From Thysanoteuthis rhombus (taxonomy: Eukaryota; Mollusca; Cephalopoda; Oegopsida; Thysanoteuthidae): 64,000 nucleotides of DNA. Under the pieces are notes generated by a model that ran no database searches, was not told the DNA's origin, and was given only the letters and a program-made list of their open reading frames with translations. The stretch is taken from contig OY735219.1 in assembly GCA_963457665.1 (NCBI GenBank), forward strand, positions 15,941,032 to 16,005,031, written 5' to 3'. The stretch's first letter is position 1. Each line of letters opens with the position of its first letter. The position numbers were made by a program, and so were the translations under genes. This document shows positions 1 through 10,199 of the stretch, piece by piece.

Positions 1-323
1 ATTATATGATTGAGGTTCTGCAGAACAAACTTGTTGGTCCAACATATCCTGTAAGAGATCTAGGATGTTTGGTGACCAGCGTAACACAATGAAGTCTGTT
101 TCATGTTCCTGAAACAACATAATTTCGGAAATGATCTGACCTATGCTACTGGCCATAATAGTTTTGCCTTCATCAAAGTCAGGCAAATCTTTCTTCCTTC
201 CTATAACTGCAGCATTTAACACATCATAATGAAGTACTTGGGGTTGTCTTATTTGCTTATATACCTCCAACCCTGACATGAGCATTGTTACAAAACACCA
301 ACTGTCATTCTTGCTACATGTTT
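1..323 (-). CDS. Partial exon-like coding segment, unknown protein
   Basis: Read on the minus strand there is one frame without stops from the window edge up to about base 327, where an in-frame TGA lies. It encodes roughly 107 residues of balanced composition, including the stretches HYDVLNAAVIGRKK, DFDEGKTIMASSIGQIISE and DFIVLRWSPNILDLLQDML. It contains Trp, Cys and charged residues and no low-complexity runs, unlike nearly every other open frame here. A possible splice acceptor AG lies at 325-324, so the exon may begin at 323; an internal Met codon is at 285-283. The frame continues past base 1, so this is an internal or terminal piece of a larger gene. The predicted segment is mostly helix-forming and looks soluble. 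I do not recognise the family; a host gene is most likely, but a transposon-encoded protein is not excluded. Confidence 0.55.
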
Positions 324-338
324 CTGGTCATAATGCTT

Positions 339-436
339 TGGCTCATTAGTTTATATAAGGCTCAAAGAGGTAAACTGAGTAGTACATTTACACGTTCACT
401 TTACCTCTTTGATCCTTATATATTCTGATGAGCCTT
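339..436. repeat. Near-palindromic hairpin of about 98 nt
   Basis: Arms at 339-378 and 396-436 are inverted copies of each other; the core 352-378 and 396-422 pair over 27 bases with only two mismatches (TCAAAGAGGTAAACTGA against TCACTTTACCTCTTTGA). The loop is about 17 nt. Length and loop size fit a pre-miRNA, but a small foldback MITE gives the same picture. It lies just outside the exon-like segment at 1-323. Confidence 0.6.
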
Positions 437-1080
437 CTGTTTTTCTTTTTATATCTATCCATATAACCTATCTGTGCTTTTCATTATCTTTGAACTTGTT
501 AATCCCAATGGAAAAATTCATGGATATATTTGAATTTCTGTGTTATTATAAGAAAAGGAACAATTGACTTGTTCAAGTGGAAGAGTATATAGTTTCGAAT
601 GAGTGGTTGGAGATTTTTTATAAGCCAACTTGTTAACTTTGAATAAAAGATAGGATACAAAAGGGAGTAACTGGGGGCAAAACAGTGTAAAACTTTGGGC
701 ATATCAGTGTAATTTTGACAAAATTGTGTAAAATTTCAGGCAAATCAAGATCTGTGCCCCCCTTAACCAAAGAGTTCCCATACGCCTGTCAGAAGAGTCC
801 ATGTTTATAGACAGAAAAACAGAAAAAATCACCCTGTTCATCATATAAGTAATCCCGTCCGTCTTTCTCTTTTTTTAACTTTTCGATTCTCTTTTCTTTT
901 CTTTCTCTTTCATAACCTCATTTTCCCCTCCCTTTTCCTTCTCTCAAAGACATTTGTCTTGATTTCAAAAGTTATTTTTCTTCTTTGCTTTCTTTCTTCC
1001 CCCCCGTTCTTCCACATCTAGCTTTGATGAACATTTACTTGTAAGTCTCAAAGTGTCAGAATAAGCTATTATATGCATGA
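437..1080. other. No gene seen; short tandem repeat and C/T-rich stretch
   Basis: At 676-745 three degenerate units of 20-25 bases share the word GTGTAA(A/T)A(C/T)TT. From 860 to 1010 the plus strand is rich in C and T. No coding frame with protein-like composition is seen. Confidence 0.4.
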
Positions 1081-1090
1081 ACAAATATTG

Positions 1091-1540
1091 TTTTCACCCA
1101 TTTTAGTGAAAGAAAGAACTACACACCCTAGATTTGAGAATATGTAAAGAATGTTGTCCACACACAACCTACCAAAATGACTTACTCCTTTTTATTTTTC
1201 TATGTGATAAAAATAGATAAAACGTTTCAATTTTATTTCCTTAGTAAAATAATTAACAGAAGAATTTAGGGGAGGCAACTCTCCACTGATTGCATTTCCA
1301 ATAATCAGTGAAGAGATGCTGCCCCTAAGTTTTTCTGTCCATAGAAATAAGAGTGCAGTTTGACTCTGCAGTAGTGTGGCTTGTTTGTGAAGCATCTAAA
1401 AATATTTCACCCTTTTTTGTAAAAAAGAGAACTATATGCCCTAGATGTGAGAATATGTAAAGAATGTTGTCCACACAAAACCCATCAACATGGTTTACTC
1501 TTTATTAGTTCTTTATATGATAAAAATAGATGTAAGCTTT
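1091..1540 (+). repeat. Two-copy direct duplication, spacing about 314 bp
   Basis: The segment 1091-1225 recurs at 1405-1540: both contain GAGAATATGTAAAGAATG, then TTGTCCACAC, then a TGATAAAAATAGAT block, in the same order and orientation with scattered substitutions. This is an old local tandem duplication; the short minus-strand frame overlapping it looks like chance. Confidence 0.7.
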
Positions 1541-1630
1541 TGAACTTAATGAATATTTTTACATAGTGCCAAAGAAATATTTTAGAAGTTCTTTAGATCA
1601 GGAAGTATGGCTAGAATTCCACATAAACTA

Positions 1631-1675
1631 AACTAGAAAGCACTCAGAGAGCGCATACCTCTGCCAGTGCTATAC
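1631..1675 (+). mobile_element. Family A fragment, 5' end only
   Basis: AAACTAGAAAGCACTCAGAG followed by AGCGCATACCTCTGCC is the 5' end shared by the family A copies at 6088, 9365 and 9799. Sequence after the terminal motif no longer matches, so the copy is truncated. Confidence 0.6.
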
Positions 1676-1852
1676 ACTGACTAAAAGATTGATGAAAATG
1701 AGAAAAAAACAAGGGAAGAAATTTAAGTGTACAAACATCGAGTTAGCCTTTCTAATAACTTTATTTTTAACCTGTTTTCCTGTGGAATCATTAAAAAAAA
1801 CTCTCAATCAAAAACAAATTCTTGGATCTGCCTTTCTAATCATTTCTCTCCT

Positions 1853-2100
1853 GGATCAGATCAAGGGTGTGGGTGTTTGAAAATTGGAACCTTATAGAGG
1901 CTGGGGATCAAAGGGTCACTGTGAGCTGTGGACAGGGCCCAGCTTGAACAAAACTTAGCTCCTCACCTGACAACCAACATCCATCATCACTGTCTACCTT
2001 CACTGCAGAGGGAGCAAAAGTGGGAGCTGCCATACACATGATTAATCTGTGTATCTTTTGTTCATCTGATAAGTTCAACTGACCATTATCCTGCACTGTT
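1853..2100 (+). repeat. Dispersed repeat (family Q), copy 1
   Basis: The ordered words TCCTGGATCAG, TTTGAAAATTG and TGACAACCAA recur at 43,346-43,600. The match is patchy but colinear over more than 100 bases. The 62-residue minus-strand frame here (1908-2096) has fair composition, but its counterpart is not conserved at the second copy, so I do not call it a gene. Confidence 0.4.
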
Positions 2101-2179
2101 TCTCATCCAGCTGATTCAAGCTATTTGCATAGATCAGCAGTAATGTTTCGCAAAATATTTTAGTCATTCACCCTCAAGT

Positions 2180-2620
2180 AAGTTGCTATTTTGGATTGTA
2201 TATGGCCAAATTTGACAAATCTGGCCTTTTTGAAAAGCATAAGACCAAAAACTTCTGGGTTTAGCCATATCTAAAATTTTGGTAATTTTTGGCATTTTTT
2301 TCATCTCCTCAAAACATTTAAGTTTTTTTCACAGGTGATTTTCTGTACTTTCTATCCCTAAGTCAGTTTGAAAAAAGTCAACTTTTTAAGGTTATGTAAA
2401 GCATTGCTTTTACAATGCAATTGTAATGCTAAACTGAACCCTCACTTTCTGCAATATGTACAGAACAAACAAATTGACTTAGTTACAGTAGTATTTTTAA
2501 TATATCCTTATTTTTTGTGTTTACTGCAGTATTGCAATGTTCTATAAACAATTTTGGCATCTGGCAATCTTTTGGACTTTTCTTTTATGTTTTTGACCAG
2601 AAACGTCTTAAACTATCTGG
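2180..2620 (+). mobile_element. Family C repeat, 5' half
   Basis: Starts with TATGGCCAAATTTGACAAAT and contains AATGCTAAACTGAACCCTCA and TATTGCAATGTTCTATA in the same order as copies at 5130, 36,085 and 37,830. The family is AT-rich and at least 1 kb long when whole, with no coding frame. The class is unknown; a non-autonomous DNA element is a fair guess. Confidence 0.6.
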
Positions 2621-2929
2621 GAACCTTGCCCTCAAGTCTTTATTTAAAAATCTTTTTCATCCATGACTTAATTTCCTTATGTTTTCTATTATTTTTGTCT
2701 TATTCCCCCTTGTAAATAATTCCTGAACAAAGAGCATAAATTAATTTCTTAAGTATTCATTTTATCCATGTTTTTTGAACATCCTAAAATAAAAGAGAAA
2801 GAAAACTAAGAGTGATGAATTTATCTAGTTTATACAACTTTAAGTCTTAAAACTTGGAATTAGATTTTGTTTACTATAAAAATTACTTTAAGAATAGAAA
2901 AAATATTGATATCTAAGTAAATTGAGTCT

Positions 2930-3026
2930 TTCACCCATCATGTTTCATTCACCCGTCTAGTTCCATTCACCCCTCTAGTTCCATTCACCCCTGGGTCAAT
3001 CATTCATCAGTTGAAGAATCACTGGG
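2930..3026. repeat. 18-19 bp minisatellite beside a hAT-like end
   Basis: Bases 2930-2994 hold about three and a half units of CATTCACCC(G/C)TCTAGTTC. Directly after, 3006-3026 read on the minus strand gives CAGTGATTCTTCAACTG, which resembles the CAGTGGTTCTCAAAC terminus known from non-autonomous hAT transposons. Confidence 0.5.
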
Positions 3027-3184
3027 TTAGCAACAAAAAAAGATCACTGAATGAATAATGTTGAAACTGACCAAAACTTTGATTAAACCTCACTCACTAT
3101 TTTTCCCTTGCCATCAAAAATATTCAAGTATTTTTGCAATTGTAATTATGTAAAAGCTTTAATATATCTATACCTTGCATAAAT

Positions 3185-3528
3185 GAATCACCATGTACCA
3201 GAACTAATTATTGAAAAAATATCTAAAATTATAGAGCTTTTATTTGAAATTAGCTTTAAAAAAATGCCAGCTCAATATTTGTGCATCATTGATCTAAAAT
3301 GATCAAAGAGACCCCAAAAGCACTCCTTTGAAAAAAAAAAATATATATATATTTTAGATGGTACCTATAAGAGCTCTCATGCAAATTTAAAAAGTTGTAG
3401 CCCCAAAAATGTATCCAAGAGTGTCAGGAGACACACATAAAGACTCACAGACAAGCAAAGAGAATAGAATCTATTGCCCACTTGGCTGGTTGGTTTGGCA
3501 GGTCATTTGTGGGACTAAGCTGATTCAA
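3185..3528 (+). mobile_element. Module D repeat, copy 1
   Basis: GTACCAGAACTAATTAT, AGATGGTAC, GTTGTAGC and the end block CACTTGGCTGGTTGGTT then TTTGTGGGACTAA occur in the same order at 11,921-12,172, and inverted at 25,012-25,366. A poly(A) and (TA)n run at 3331-3352 interrupts it. Non-coding and decayed. Confidence 0.65.
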
Positions 3529-3559
3529 TAAAGAGAAGGAGTGAAGCTAATTCAATTGA

Positions 3560-4135
3560 AAAATTGTCCCAGAATTCAAATATTATTACAAGTAATGAAA
3601 TAGTCTTCAAAGGGAAGTAACTTTAGCATAAACATATGAAAGTTATTTCTTTAGGTTTTACAGATAAATCAATAGACATATACTTACAGTATTATACACA
3701 TAGATTCACTGGTTGAGGTTTAATCAGTGAGCAATGCAGTTTCTGAACTAGTTGTTGAGCAAATAAAAATGTCTTTGGTAATCTTGGCAGAAGTTCAACA
3801 AAAACTTGAAAGTGAGAAACCTTGGACACTGACACTGGTAGCTTGGTCAGTCCCATATGGTGAGAACTGCTTATACCGTTTATCCATCTCTTTCTCTTTT
3901 CTTGTCACTGGCCTACCTCTTTCCTTCCCCAATTTCATTTTTTGCCACCATCATCTCTGCTTATCTTCTCCTTCCATTCTTAACGCCGCTTTCTTTCTCC
4001 TCCAAATCAATTCAACTGTTTTCTTTTCTCCCCTTCTCATATTTTATTAGTGTGTTTGGACATGCACTGCACACAATTTACAATGTAACTACAATACAAA
4101 ACTAAACCCTTATTTCTGGTCCACAAGATATCTCT
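3560..4135. other. No gene seen
   Basis: The longest open frames (107 residues at 3727-4050, 82 residues at 3857-4105) come from a C/T-rich stretch and encode mostly Ser, Phe and Leu. They overlap in two frames and show no recognisable motif, so I treat them as chance. Confidence 0.4.
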
Positions 4136-4139
4136 AAAA

Positions 4140-4870
4140 TTTCCAAATGGATTTACCTGCAATTTAACAGATGGGTAGGCAAAGGACTAAGGAAGATGTG
4201 TTTACATTTTAGCCCTAATCCAGGAATTTTCCATGATCCCCTCCTCTTCATTGCAGATATATGTATACAGCGGATTATCTCAATAAGTTATCAATCAATT
4301 TCAGTGAAATTTTGTGGGAGGGTGGGTGTTGGACTAAAAAAGATTTGTTCACATTTTGGAGAGGATCCAGGAACTTTCCAGGATCACCTTTCCTGCATTG
4401 TTGCTATATGTACAAAGTGCAATATCTCCAGAAGTTCTCAATGAATTTCAGTGAAAATTTGCGGAAGGGTGAGCAATAGACTAAAGAAGATTTGTTTACA
4501 TCTATGGATGAATCCAGGAATGTTCCATGGGCACCTCAATGGCAACATAATATCTCCAAAGATTCTAAATGAATTTCAGTGATAATTTGTGAAAGGGTAG
4601 GCAATGGGTTTAGAAAGAAATGGTCACATTTTCTGGAAGATCAAGGGATTTTTCACTGTTACATCCCCTGCATTGTATCTATTTATACGCAGTGCAATAT
4701 CTCCAAAAGTTCTAAATGTATTCCAATGGAATTTTCTGAAAGGGTGGTCAATGGTCTAAAGAATTTCACATTTTGAGGCAGATCTAGTAATCTTTTACAG
4801 TCAACTCTCATGTATCATGGCTATATGTACACAAAACAATATCTCCTGATTGAGTTCCAGAAGATTCTTC
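4140..4870 (-). repeat. Tandem array of the family A core, about five units
   Basis: The word AATTTCAGTGAAAATTTG(C/T)G followed by GAAGGGTGAGCAAT recurs near 4146, 4294, 4439, 4566 and 4713, a spacing of about 148, 145, 127 and 147 bases. Each unit also carries ATCCAGGAAT and ATATCTCC(A)AAAGTTCT. Reverse-complemented, this matches the core of family A (CCACCCTTCCACAAAATTTC). Neither terminal motif is present, so this is an expanded satellite-like core. Confidence 0.75.
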
Positions 4871-5129
4871 TTTAACAATAGCGTTGTAGAGCTATGGTAT
4901 AGATTACTAGAATATGAAGTGCTCTAACAAAAAAATGCCATTTCACGTCATGTCATCCCATGCTCTTCAAATCAACAATCTGCAGCAATAGCACAATCAA
5001 ACTTGAAATTCTATCAAGGAAAGCACTCCTCGAGTTTAATCTTTATTCTTATTCTGCTCTCTTTTGGTGGCACTTCTCGTCCTACAGTTTTCAAGATATC
5101 ATCTCCATTCCAATGTTAATTGGTGCATC

Positions 5130-5640
5130 TTAGTGTCATGTATTGCACTTACATACAGTTTTGAAAAAAGGTCATTTCTTAAGGCTTTATGGAGAGGTTC
5201 TATTTCAATTGTAACCATGATGCTAAACCAGGACCACAATTTCTGCCTTTCATACAGTCTTGAAGTATTCTGTTACTTCTGTTATGAAAGTTGAAAATTG
5301 TTTTTTGCAAGTAATTATTTGTTTTTTCATTGAAGTTTTATTTTATCTGATGTATGGGGTGCTATTCTGTGGTGCAATTGCCCTTGCAGTTCTTTCAAGA
5401 AATGCAGGCTCTAGTTACTTTTACTTCTCCTTTTGTTCATCTTCTTTCTTCTATCCATCTTGTTCTCCCTGCTCATTTCATTCTCCTTTTTAGCATTTCT
5501 AGCAGTGATGGACTGCACTGACCAACTTACTGAAATGTGAGCTCAGTCCAATGCTCTGTGTTACCAATTTAGAGGTCTTTCATCTAAAATACATGTTTTT
5601 GGTTGCATTTAGGTGTTAGAAATTGCTATATAAATTATCT
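5130..5640 (+). mobile_element. Family C repeat, middle part
   Basis: TTTTGAAAAAAGGTCATTTC, AATTGTAACCATGATGCTAA and TTCATACAGTCTTGAAGTA match the middle of the copy at 37,830-38,200. The frames of 76 and 77 residues here overlap each other and are Ser/Phe-rich; they are not called as genes. Confidence 0.5.
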
Positions 5641-5739
5641 ATTAATAAAATAAGTCATATTTTTTTAATCGATTATAATAAAATAAGTAATATTTCTACA
5701 GATGTTGAAGAATAAAGTCACATTTAATTAATTTATATG

Positions 5740-6345
5740 TAATATATTTCCTAGATCTTTTATACATAACTGGAGAATCTAGATATTTTTAGATACAATT
5801 TCGGGTGTAAACTTGAAAATGAAGTTGGCAACACAGTCCCTCCTAGATCTTCACACAAGAAAAGAAGTAGCGCATCTATGATGTGACTTTCACGCATTCT
5901 ATACTCCAAGAAAGCCAGATTTTATTTGGCAAATAATCAGTGTTCCTTCATATTGTTGTAATTTTACAAAAATCTTTTTTCTTATTTACTATTCCAAACA
6001 ACATCATAAAATTCTATTGATTTTTTTTTTCTCAAGAAGTACCCGAAGGCCCAATTTAACTTCATTAAGTGCTGAATGCAATCACAAAATTAAACAAGAA
6101 AGCATTCAGAGAGCGCATACCTTTGCAAACGCCATTATCAAGTGAAGTAATTTTGCATGGAGCCACCCAAAAATTTAATCACTTCTTCCATATCCTATTG
6201 TCAACCCTCCCAAAAAATTTTATAGAGATTCATTCAGAACTTTTAGATATATTTTGTGGACAAACATAAAGACAGATGGAAAGACAGACAAAACTGAATT
6301 CAAATATCTCTCTAACTTCCTTGGCGGAGGTGATGAGGCAATTTA
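5740..6345 (+). mobile_element. Composite: family C tail plus family A
   Basis: In order: AGAATCTAGATATTTTTAGA, GGCAACACAGTCCCTCCTAG, CATTCTATACTCCAAGAAAG (C tail, to about 5940), a link with CATAAAATTCTATTGATTTT, then family A from 6088 (GCATTCAGAGAGCGCATACC) to about 6340 (CTTGGCGGAGGTGATGA). The same chain is found in reverse at 20,600-21,310, which shows that these parts belong to one longer element. Family A here has a single core unit. The opposed motifs near its ends, ATACCTTTGC and TTGGCGGAGGT, act like subterminal inverted repeats. No coding capacity. Confidence 0.7.
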
Positions 6346-6378
6346 TTTTACTGCCATTGTCTTTCTCTTCTGTTCATA

Positions 6379-6415
6379 GTGTGTGTGTGTGTGTGTGTGT
6401 GTGTGCATGTGTGTG
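6379..6415. repeat. (GT)n microsatellite
   Basis: Thirteen or more GT units followed by an interrupted GCATGTGTGTG tail, directly after the composite element. Confidence 0.9.
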
Positions 6416-6419
6416 AATC

Positions 6420-7480
6420 CCAGAACAGTGATGAGAGGTAGGTGGACCAGTTGGCATCAGCCTACAATTTTAAGGGGCCCACTCTCTCAGGGGGGAGCAA
6501 ATACTATTGTATTTGCTGCTTCTTATTACAATACTGTACTCTATTGTCTTAGATACATTTTGAATAAAATTGCTTGCCATAACTTTTTTTATAAATAGTT
6601 CTACCTATTTTTCTGATTCATTACTTGTAAGTATATCATGTTCACTACACATACATATATATATTAATACATAAATCATTCATGTTAAGCTCCAATTACA
6701 AAAATACTTAACAAGCAGTTTGAAATAGGGCCTACATTTCCAATTTGGCCTAGGCCTATTACCAGATTAGCACAAGCACTTGTGTGTGTGATGTTCTTAT
6801 TTCTTGGTAAATATAGATTTTATATAAATATTCAAGCTGTAAGAAGAACTGAAAAGTAATTCTTCATTAAGATTGTCCCGCCCGAGGTTCTGGACAGGAC
6901 AATTGGACAAGCCATAAACCATTTCATTGACGTCACAACTTTACCAGATTGTGATTTATTATCGTCTACTGTGGTGTAACATTCACCCATGAATCACAGT
7001 GAGGAAGAAGCAGAATACTGTAGGAGGGGTTAGGGGAGTGGGAAGAAGGAGAAGTGAGCAAGTAAGGGGGTAGTAGTGCGTGAGGAAGGAGTGAGAGGCC
7101 CCAAGAACATAAAAGGTGGCCATGACATTTATTGTCATGGGGACATTGATTCTATTAGGGGGTGCAGGAGCTCATGCCAATCTCCTACCAAATTACTTAG
7201 TGGTGATTTCACAATTTCTCCCTAATCAATAATTTTAATCAGTATTGATAAACAGACTGGTTGAAATCATTTCAGCTCTCCTATTAAAACACTGTAGAGT
7301 TTAGCACAGTTGACATAGAAGGAGTTGGGAAATGTCCAGCAGTAGACTTCTGATGGCCGATGATGATGTAACAAACTAAAGCTATCTTGTAGGTGAACAC
7401 AAAAGGTTTGACATAGAGAATGCTGTCACTTCTGGCAATTCTAGAGAAAAATAATTGCTTGAAACTTCAATGAAATTTTG
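6420..7480. other. No gene seen; CRE-like site and a short hairpin
   Basis: A perfect TGACGTCA octamer lies at 6929-6936 in a locally CpG-richer patch (6868-7140), and 7119-7140 forms an 8-bp stem (CCATGACA/TGTCATGG). These resemble regulatory motifs but may be fortuitous; no open frame of protein-like composition is near. Confidence 0.3.
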
Positions 7481-7481
7481 T

Positions 7482-8130
7482 TGTTGTTATTATTATTATC
7501 GTCATCATCATTATTATTAGTTGCATTTTCACACCAGTTGCCTGGTGGTCACCACTGGAGACTGAGTGACGGCAATTCTTCTTAAGTCTCTTGCCCTTCT
7601 CTTCACATTCTCACAGCAGTGCTGTGGTTTACAGTTTTACACCAGAAGCCTGGTGGTTATCGCTGAAGGCTGAGTGAAAGTAAGTTTCCTTAGATCTCCA
7701 GCCCTCTTCTCATATCTTCTTCACCTGTCACCACCTATACCAAGCCTTTTTTTTTTTTCTTGGCTGTTAGGCCATTGTGAACATCTGGGGGTCATAGAAC
7801 TCATATTTCTCGTGCTTTCCTCAGTATTCGCGCAGTACCCAGTAGTGCTGTGGTCTGTACAGTCAAAATCTTTCCTCTTGTTCCCAGTTCCTCAAATCTC
7901 ACTTTCAGTGTCTTTGGTACAGTTCACCTACTATTACAGGTACTATCCTGACTTTTATGTTCCACACTTTCTTCAGCTCCCTTGTCAGGTCCTGGTATTT
8001 TCCCATTTTTCCTCTCTTTTTCCTATTTACTCTGTACTCCTCTTCCTCTTCCTCATGATCATTATCATCATTATTATTATTGTTGTTGTTACCGTCACCA
8101 CCATCATCATCATCATTATTATTATTAGCA
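7482..8130. repeat. Duplicated unit between two trinucleotide tracts
   Basis: ATT/ATC/GTT runs lie at 7482-7518 and 8056-8128. Between them the block CACACCAGTTGCCTGGTGGT (7530 on) recurs at 7635 as CACCAGAAGCCTGGTGGTTA, followed in both by CTGAGTGA and then a CTCTTCTC-like end; AGTGCTGTGGT recurs at 7617 and 7847. Spacing is about 105 bases. The 170-residue frame over 7674-8186 is driven by the trinucleotide run and is not a gene. Confidence 0.6.
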
Positions 8131-8228
8131 GCAGAAAAACCATCCTCTGGGTAAGTTTTCAACTTACCTTTATAAAGCAACAATAACTTTTTTATTCTTT
8201 CAAAGAAAATAGAATGTCTATTTCAAGG

Positions 8229-8375
8229 CAAATAACTTCTGATTAAAATGACCTCCCTTTGACAATTAGGGGTATTTTTTTATTCAATCCACAGGAGGCT
8301 TCTTTTATTTTTTATTCTTTTCATTGAAGAGTTCCACTATCAATTACAAGCAGTTTATGAATTTAAGAGATGATC
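8229..8375 (+). mobile_element. Module R repeat, copy 1
   Basis: AAATAACTTCTGATT, TTTGACAATTAGG, CATTGAAGAGTTCC and TATGAATTTAAGAG match 11,753-11,911 in order. Module B follows at 8662. Confidence 0.6.
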
Positions 8376-8661
8376 TTAATTGTTATTTTCTTAGACATTT
8401 CCACTAACTGCGCTTGATTACCACAGATTAGATTATTACAAATTACTTATAACCAAACATAACAATATAAGACTTAAAATCTGTATGTTTTTATGAGATC
8501 ATTGTTGTTCAAACTCTGTATTCATCCTCAGAAGCTGAAGTTTACAACATTAATGTAAATGTTCACATAGACTGTAGGTTATGTGGTCTGGGTTTTAATT
8601 AGAAACCGTTAAACAAGACTGTCAGTTTTCAAGTTGATGCGAAAGGTTGTTTATATATTTA

Positions 8662-8965
8662 GCATGCACGCAGTCCATACCAAAGGTGCGAGAGGGTTGA
8701 AATTTTCAAAATATACTCCTTATTATGTTCACAAAAAACTAGTTAGGGTTTTAGTTGGGGGTTCAATTTGATCTCCAGTTTTTACCAGCTTTCATTCTTG
8801 TTTTTTGGAATTTCAGACTTTTTTGTTGATCTTTGTCCAAATGAAGTAACTTTTTCATTGTTCTTCTCTTTTTGAAATTTTTTTATTGATCAACCCTAAC
8901 ATGACATACTGCTAAAAGATGTTGGTCTCATGACAGTTTCTATTGAGAGACTTACCAAACCTGTT
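8662..8965 (+). mobile_element. Module B repeat, copy 1
   Basis: GCATGCACGCAGTCCATACC, ATACTCCTTATTATGT, ATTGATCAACCCTAACATGA and GACAGTTTCTATTGAG are the ordered landmarks of module B, also seen at 11,141, 12,775, 33,702 and 63,890, and inverted at 17,350 and 24,581. Non-coding; resembles a MITE of 300-370 bp. Confidence 0.7.
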
Positions 8966-9224
8966 CTGATTATGTTTTGATATTTATATTTTTTGATTAT
9001 GCATTTTGTTCAAAAATTGACTGAATCAAGGAAAGTAGATGACTTTATTCAAGGCTGCAAGTTGGTTCATAGGTTCAAAAATCAAACTAATTGATAAACT
9101 CCCCAACGCTCTTATATTTTTATGATAAAGATAGTTTTTCTATGTATATGTGTGTGTATGTATGTATAACCCAGCAAAAACGACACTGTAGGCAGAGTTT
9201 TTTCAAGCCCTACATCATCAGGAC

Positions 9225-9364
9225 ATCAGACATATCATATTGGTACACCCATTCTCTGTTTTAGTACAATTTATGATAGGTACTCAATGATGCAAGCAAA
9301 AAAGCTCCTAACCCACTTCCTTAAACCCTTTGACTGGCCTGGCTGCAAGCTACAATAAATGAAT
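9225..9364 (+). mobile_element. Headless copy of the 5S-SINE body
   Basis: TACTCAATGATGCAAGCAAA then TTTGACTGGCCTGGCTGCAA and AATAAATGAATGAAC align with 54,258-54,350, the body that follows the 5S-like head there. Differences include CG to TG/CA changes expected from CpG decay. No 5S-like head is visible upstream here. Confidence 0.6.
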
Positions 9365-9575
9365 GAACTTGAAAACACTCAGAGAATGCAGACAATGCCA
9401 TTGTCAGGGGAAGTAATAGTGTGTGGGTTTGCCCAAAAGTTCAACTGCCCCTTACCCAGCCTTCCACAAAATCTCATTGAAAATAAATGAATGCTTTTGG
9501 AAATATCATGTGGACTGACAGACAGAAAAACAGACATGACCGCACATAGTTGCCAGAGGTAATGTATGTGCTGAT
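9365..9575 (+). mobile_element. Family A element, single core
   Basis: Begins AAACACTCAGAGAATGCAGA directly behind the SINE body tail and ends at TTGCCAGAGGTAATG (9550-9564). Contains CTTCCACAAAATCTCATTGA and TGTGGACTGACAGACAGAAA. Looks complete from terminal motif to terminal motif, but non-coding. Confidence 0.7.
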
Positions 9576-9794
9576 TCTGTTGATCTTTTTATAAGAGCAC
9601 TTTGATAAATTTGGCCTTGATCTAAACCTGGCTTTGTCCAACGAGAAGATTAATTGCAATTTTCATTTGAATTTTTGAGAGAAACCAGCATTCTGAATGG
9701 CTATTCATAGAATGCGATAAAAACATGTTGATATAAAAATCCTCCAAAACATGGAATAAGAGACCATCTTGAATAGGGAAACACTAGAAAAAAA

Positions 9795-10190
9795 AAACTA
9801 GAAAGCACTCAGAGAGCACATGCCTCTTTGCCATTACCAACAAAAGTAATTGTGCATGGATCTGCCCCCAAATTCAATCAATTCTTCTGTTGCCCATCGC
9901 CCACCCTTCCACAAAATTTCATTGAAATTCACTGAGAACTTTTGGATACATTATGTGGACAGTCATGACCTTATACATAAATGAATGCAAAAAAATGAAG
10001 AACATAAAATATCTCTAAATCCACTTCCAAATTTAACCAATTCTTCCTTAACCCATGGCCTACCCATCTACACTATTCCATTGAAATCTATTCAGTATGT
10101 TTGGAGGTATTGTGTGGACTGACAGACAAAAAGACATGGAAAGGCAGACACGACTGATGATGAATACCACCCCTGAGGTAATCATATTAT
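9795..10190 (+). mobile_element. Family A element with one and a half cores
   Basis: Starts AAACTAGAAAGCACTCAGAG; first core has CCTTCCACAAAATTTCATTG at about 9905, followed by a second, 5'-truncated unit from 10,010 (CTACCCATCTACACTATTCC, TGTGGACTGACAGACAAAAA) that ends near CCCCTGAGGTAATC. The doubled core is the step between single-core copies and the arrays at 4140 and 20,600. Confidence 0.65.
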
Positions 10191-10199
10191 TTTCTTTAT

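Noticed and set aside
3727-4050. 107-residue frame, plus strand
   Set aside because: Half is Ser/Phe/Leu from C/T-rich DNA, and another frame overlaps; no motif.
6929-6936. CRE site (TGACGTCA) as a promoter
   Set aside because: An isolated octamer without a nearby start, TATA context or coding exon; mentioned only in the region entry.
7674-8186. 170-residue frame, plus strand, and an acidic frame on the other strand
   Set aside because: Both depend on the ATT/ATC tract (Ile/Val runs, or Asn/Asp/Glu runs); no domain.
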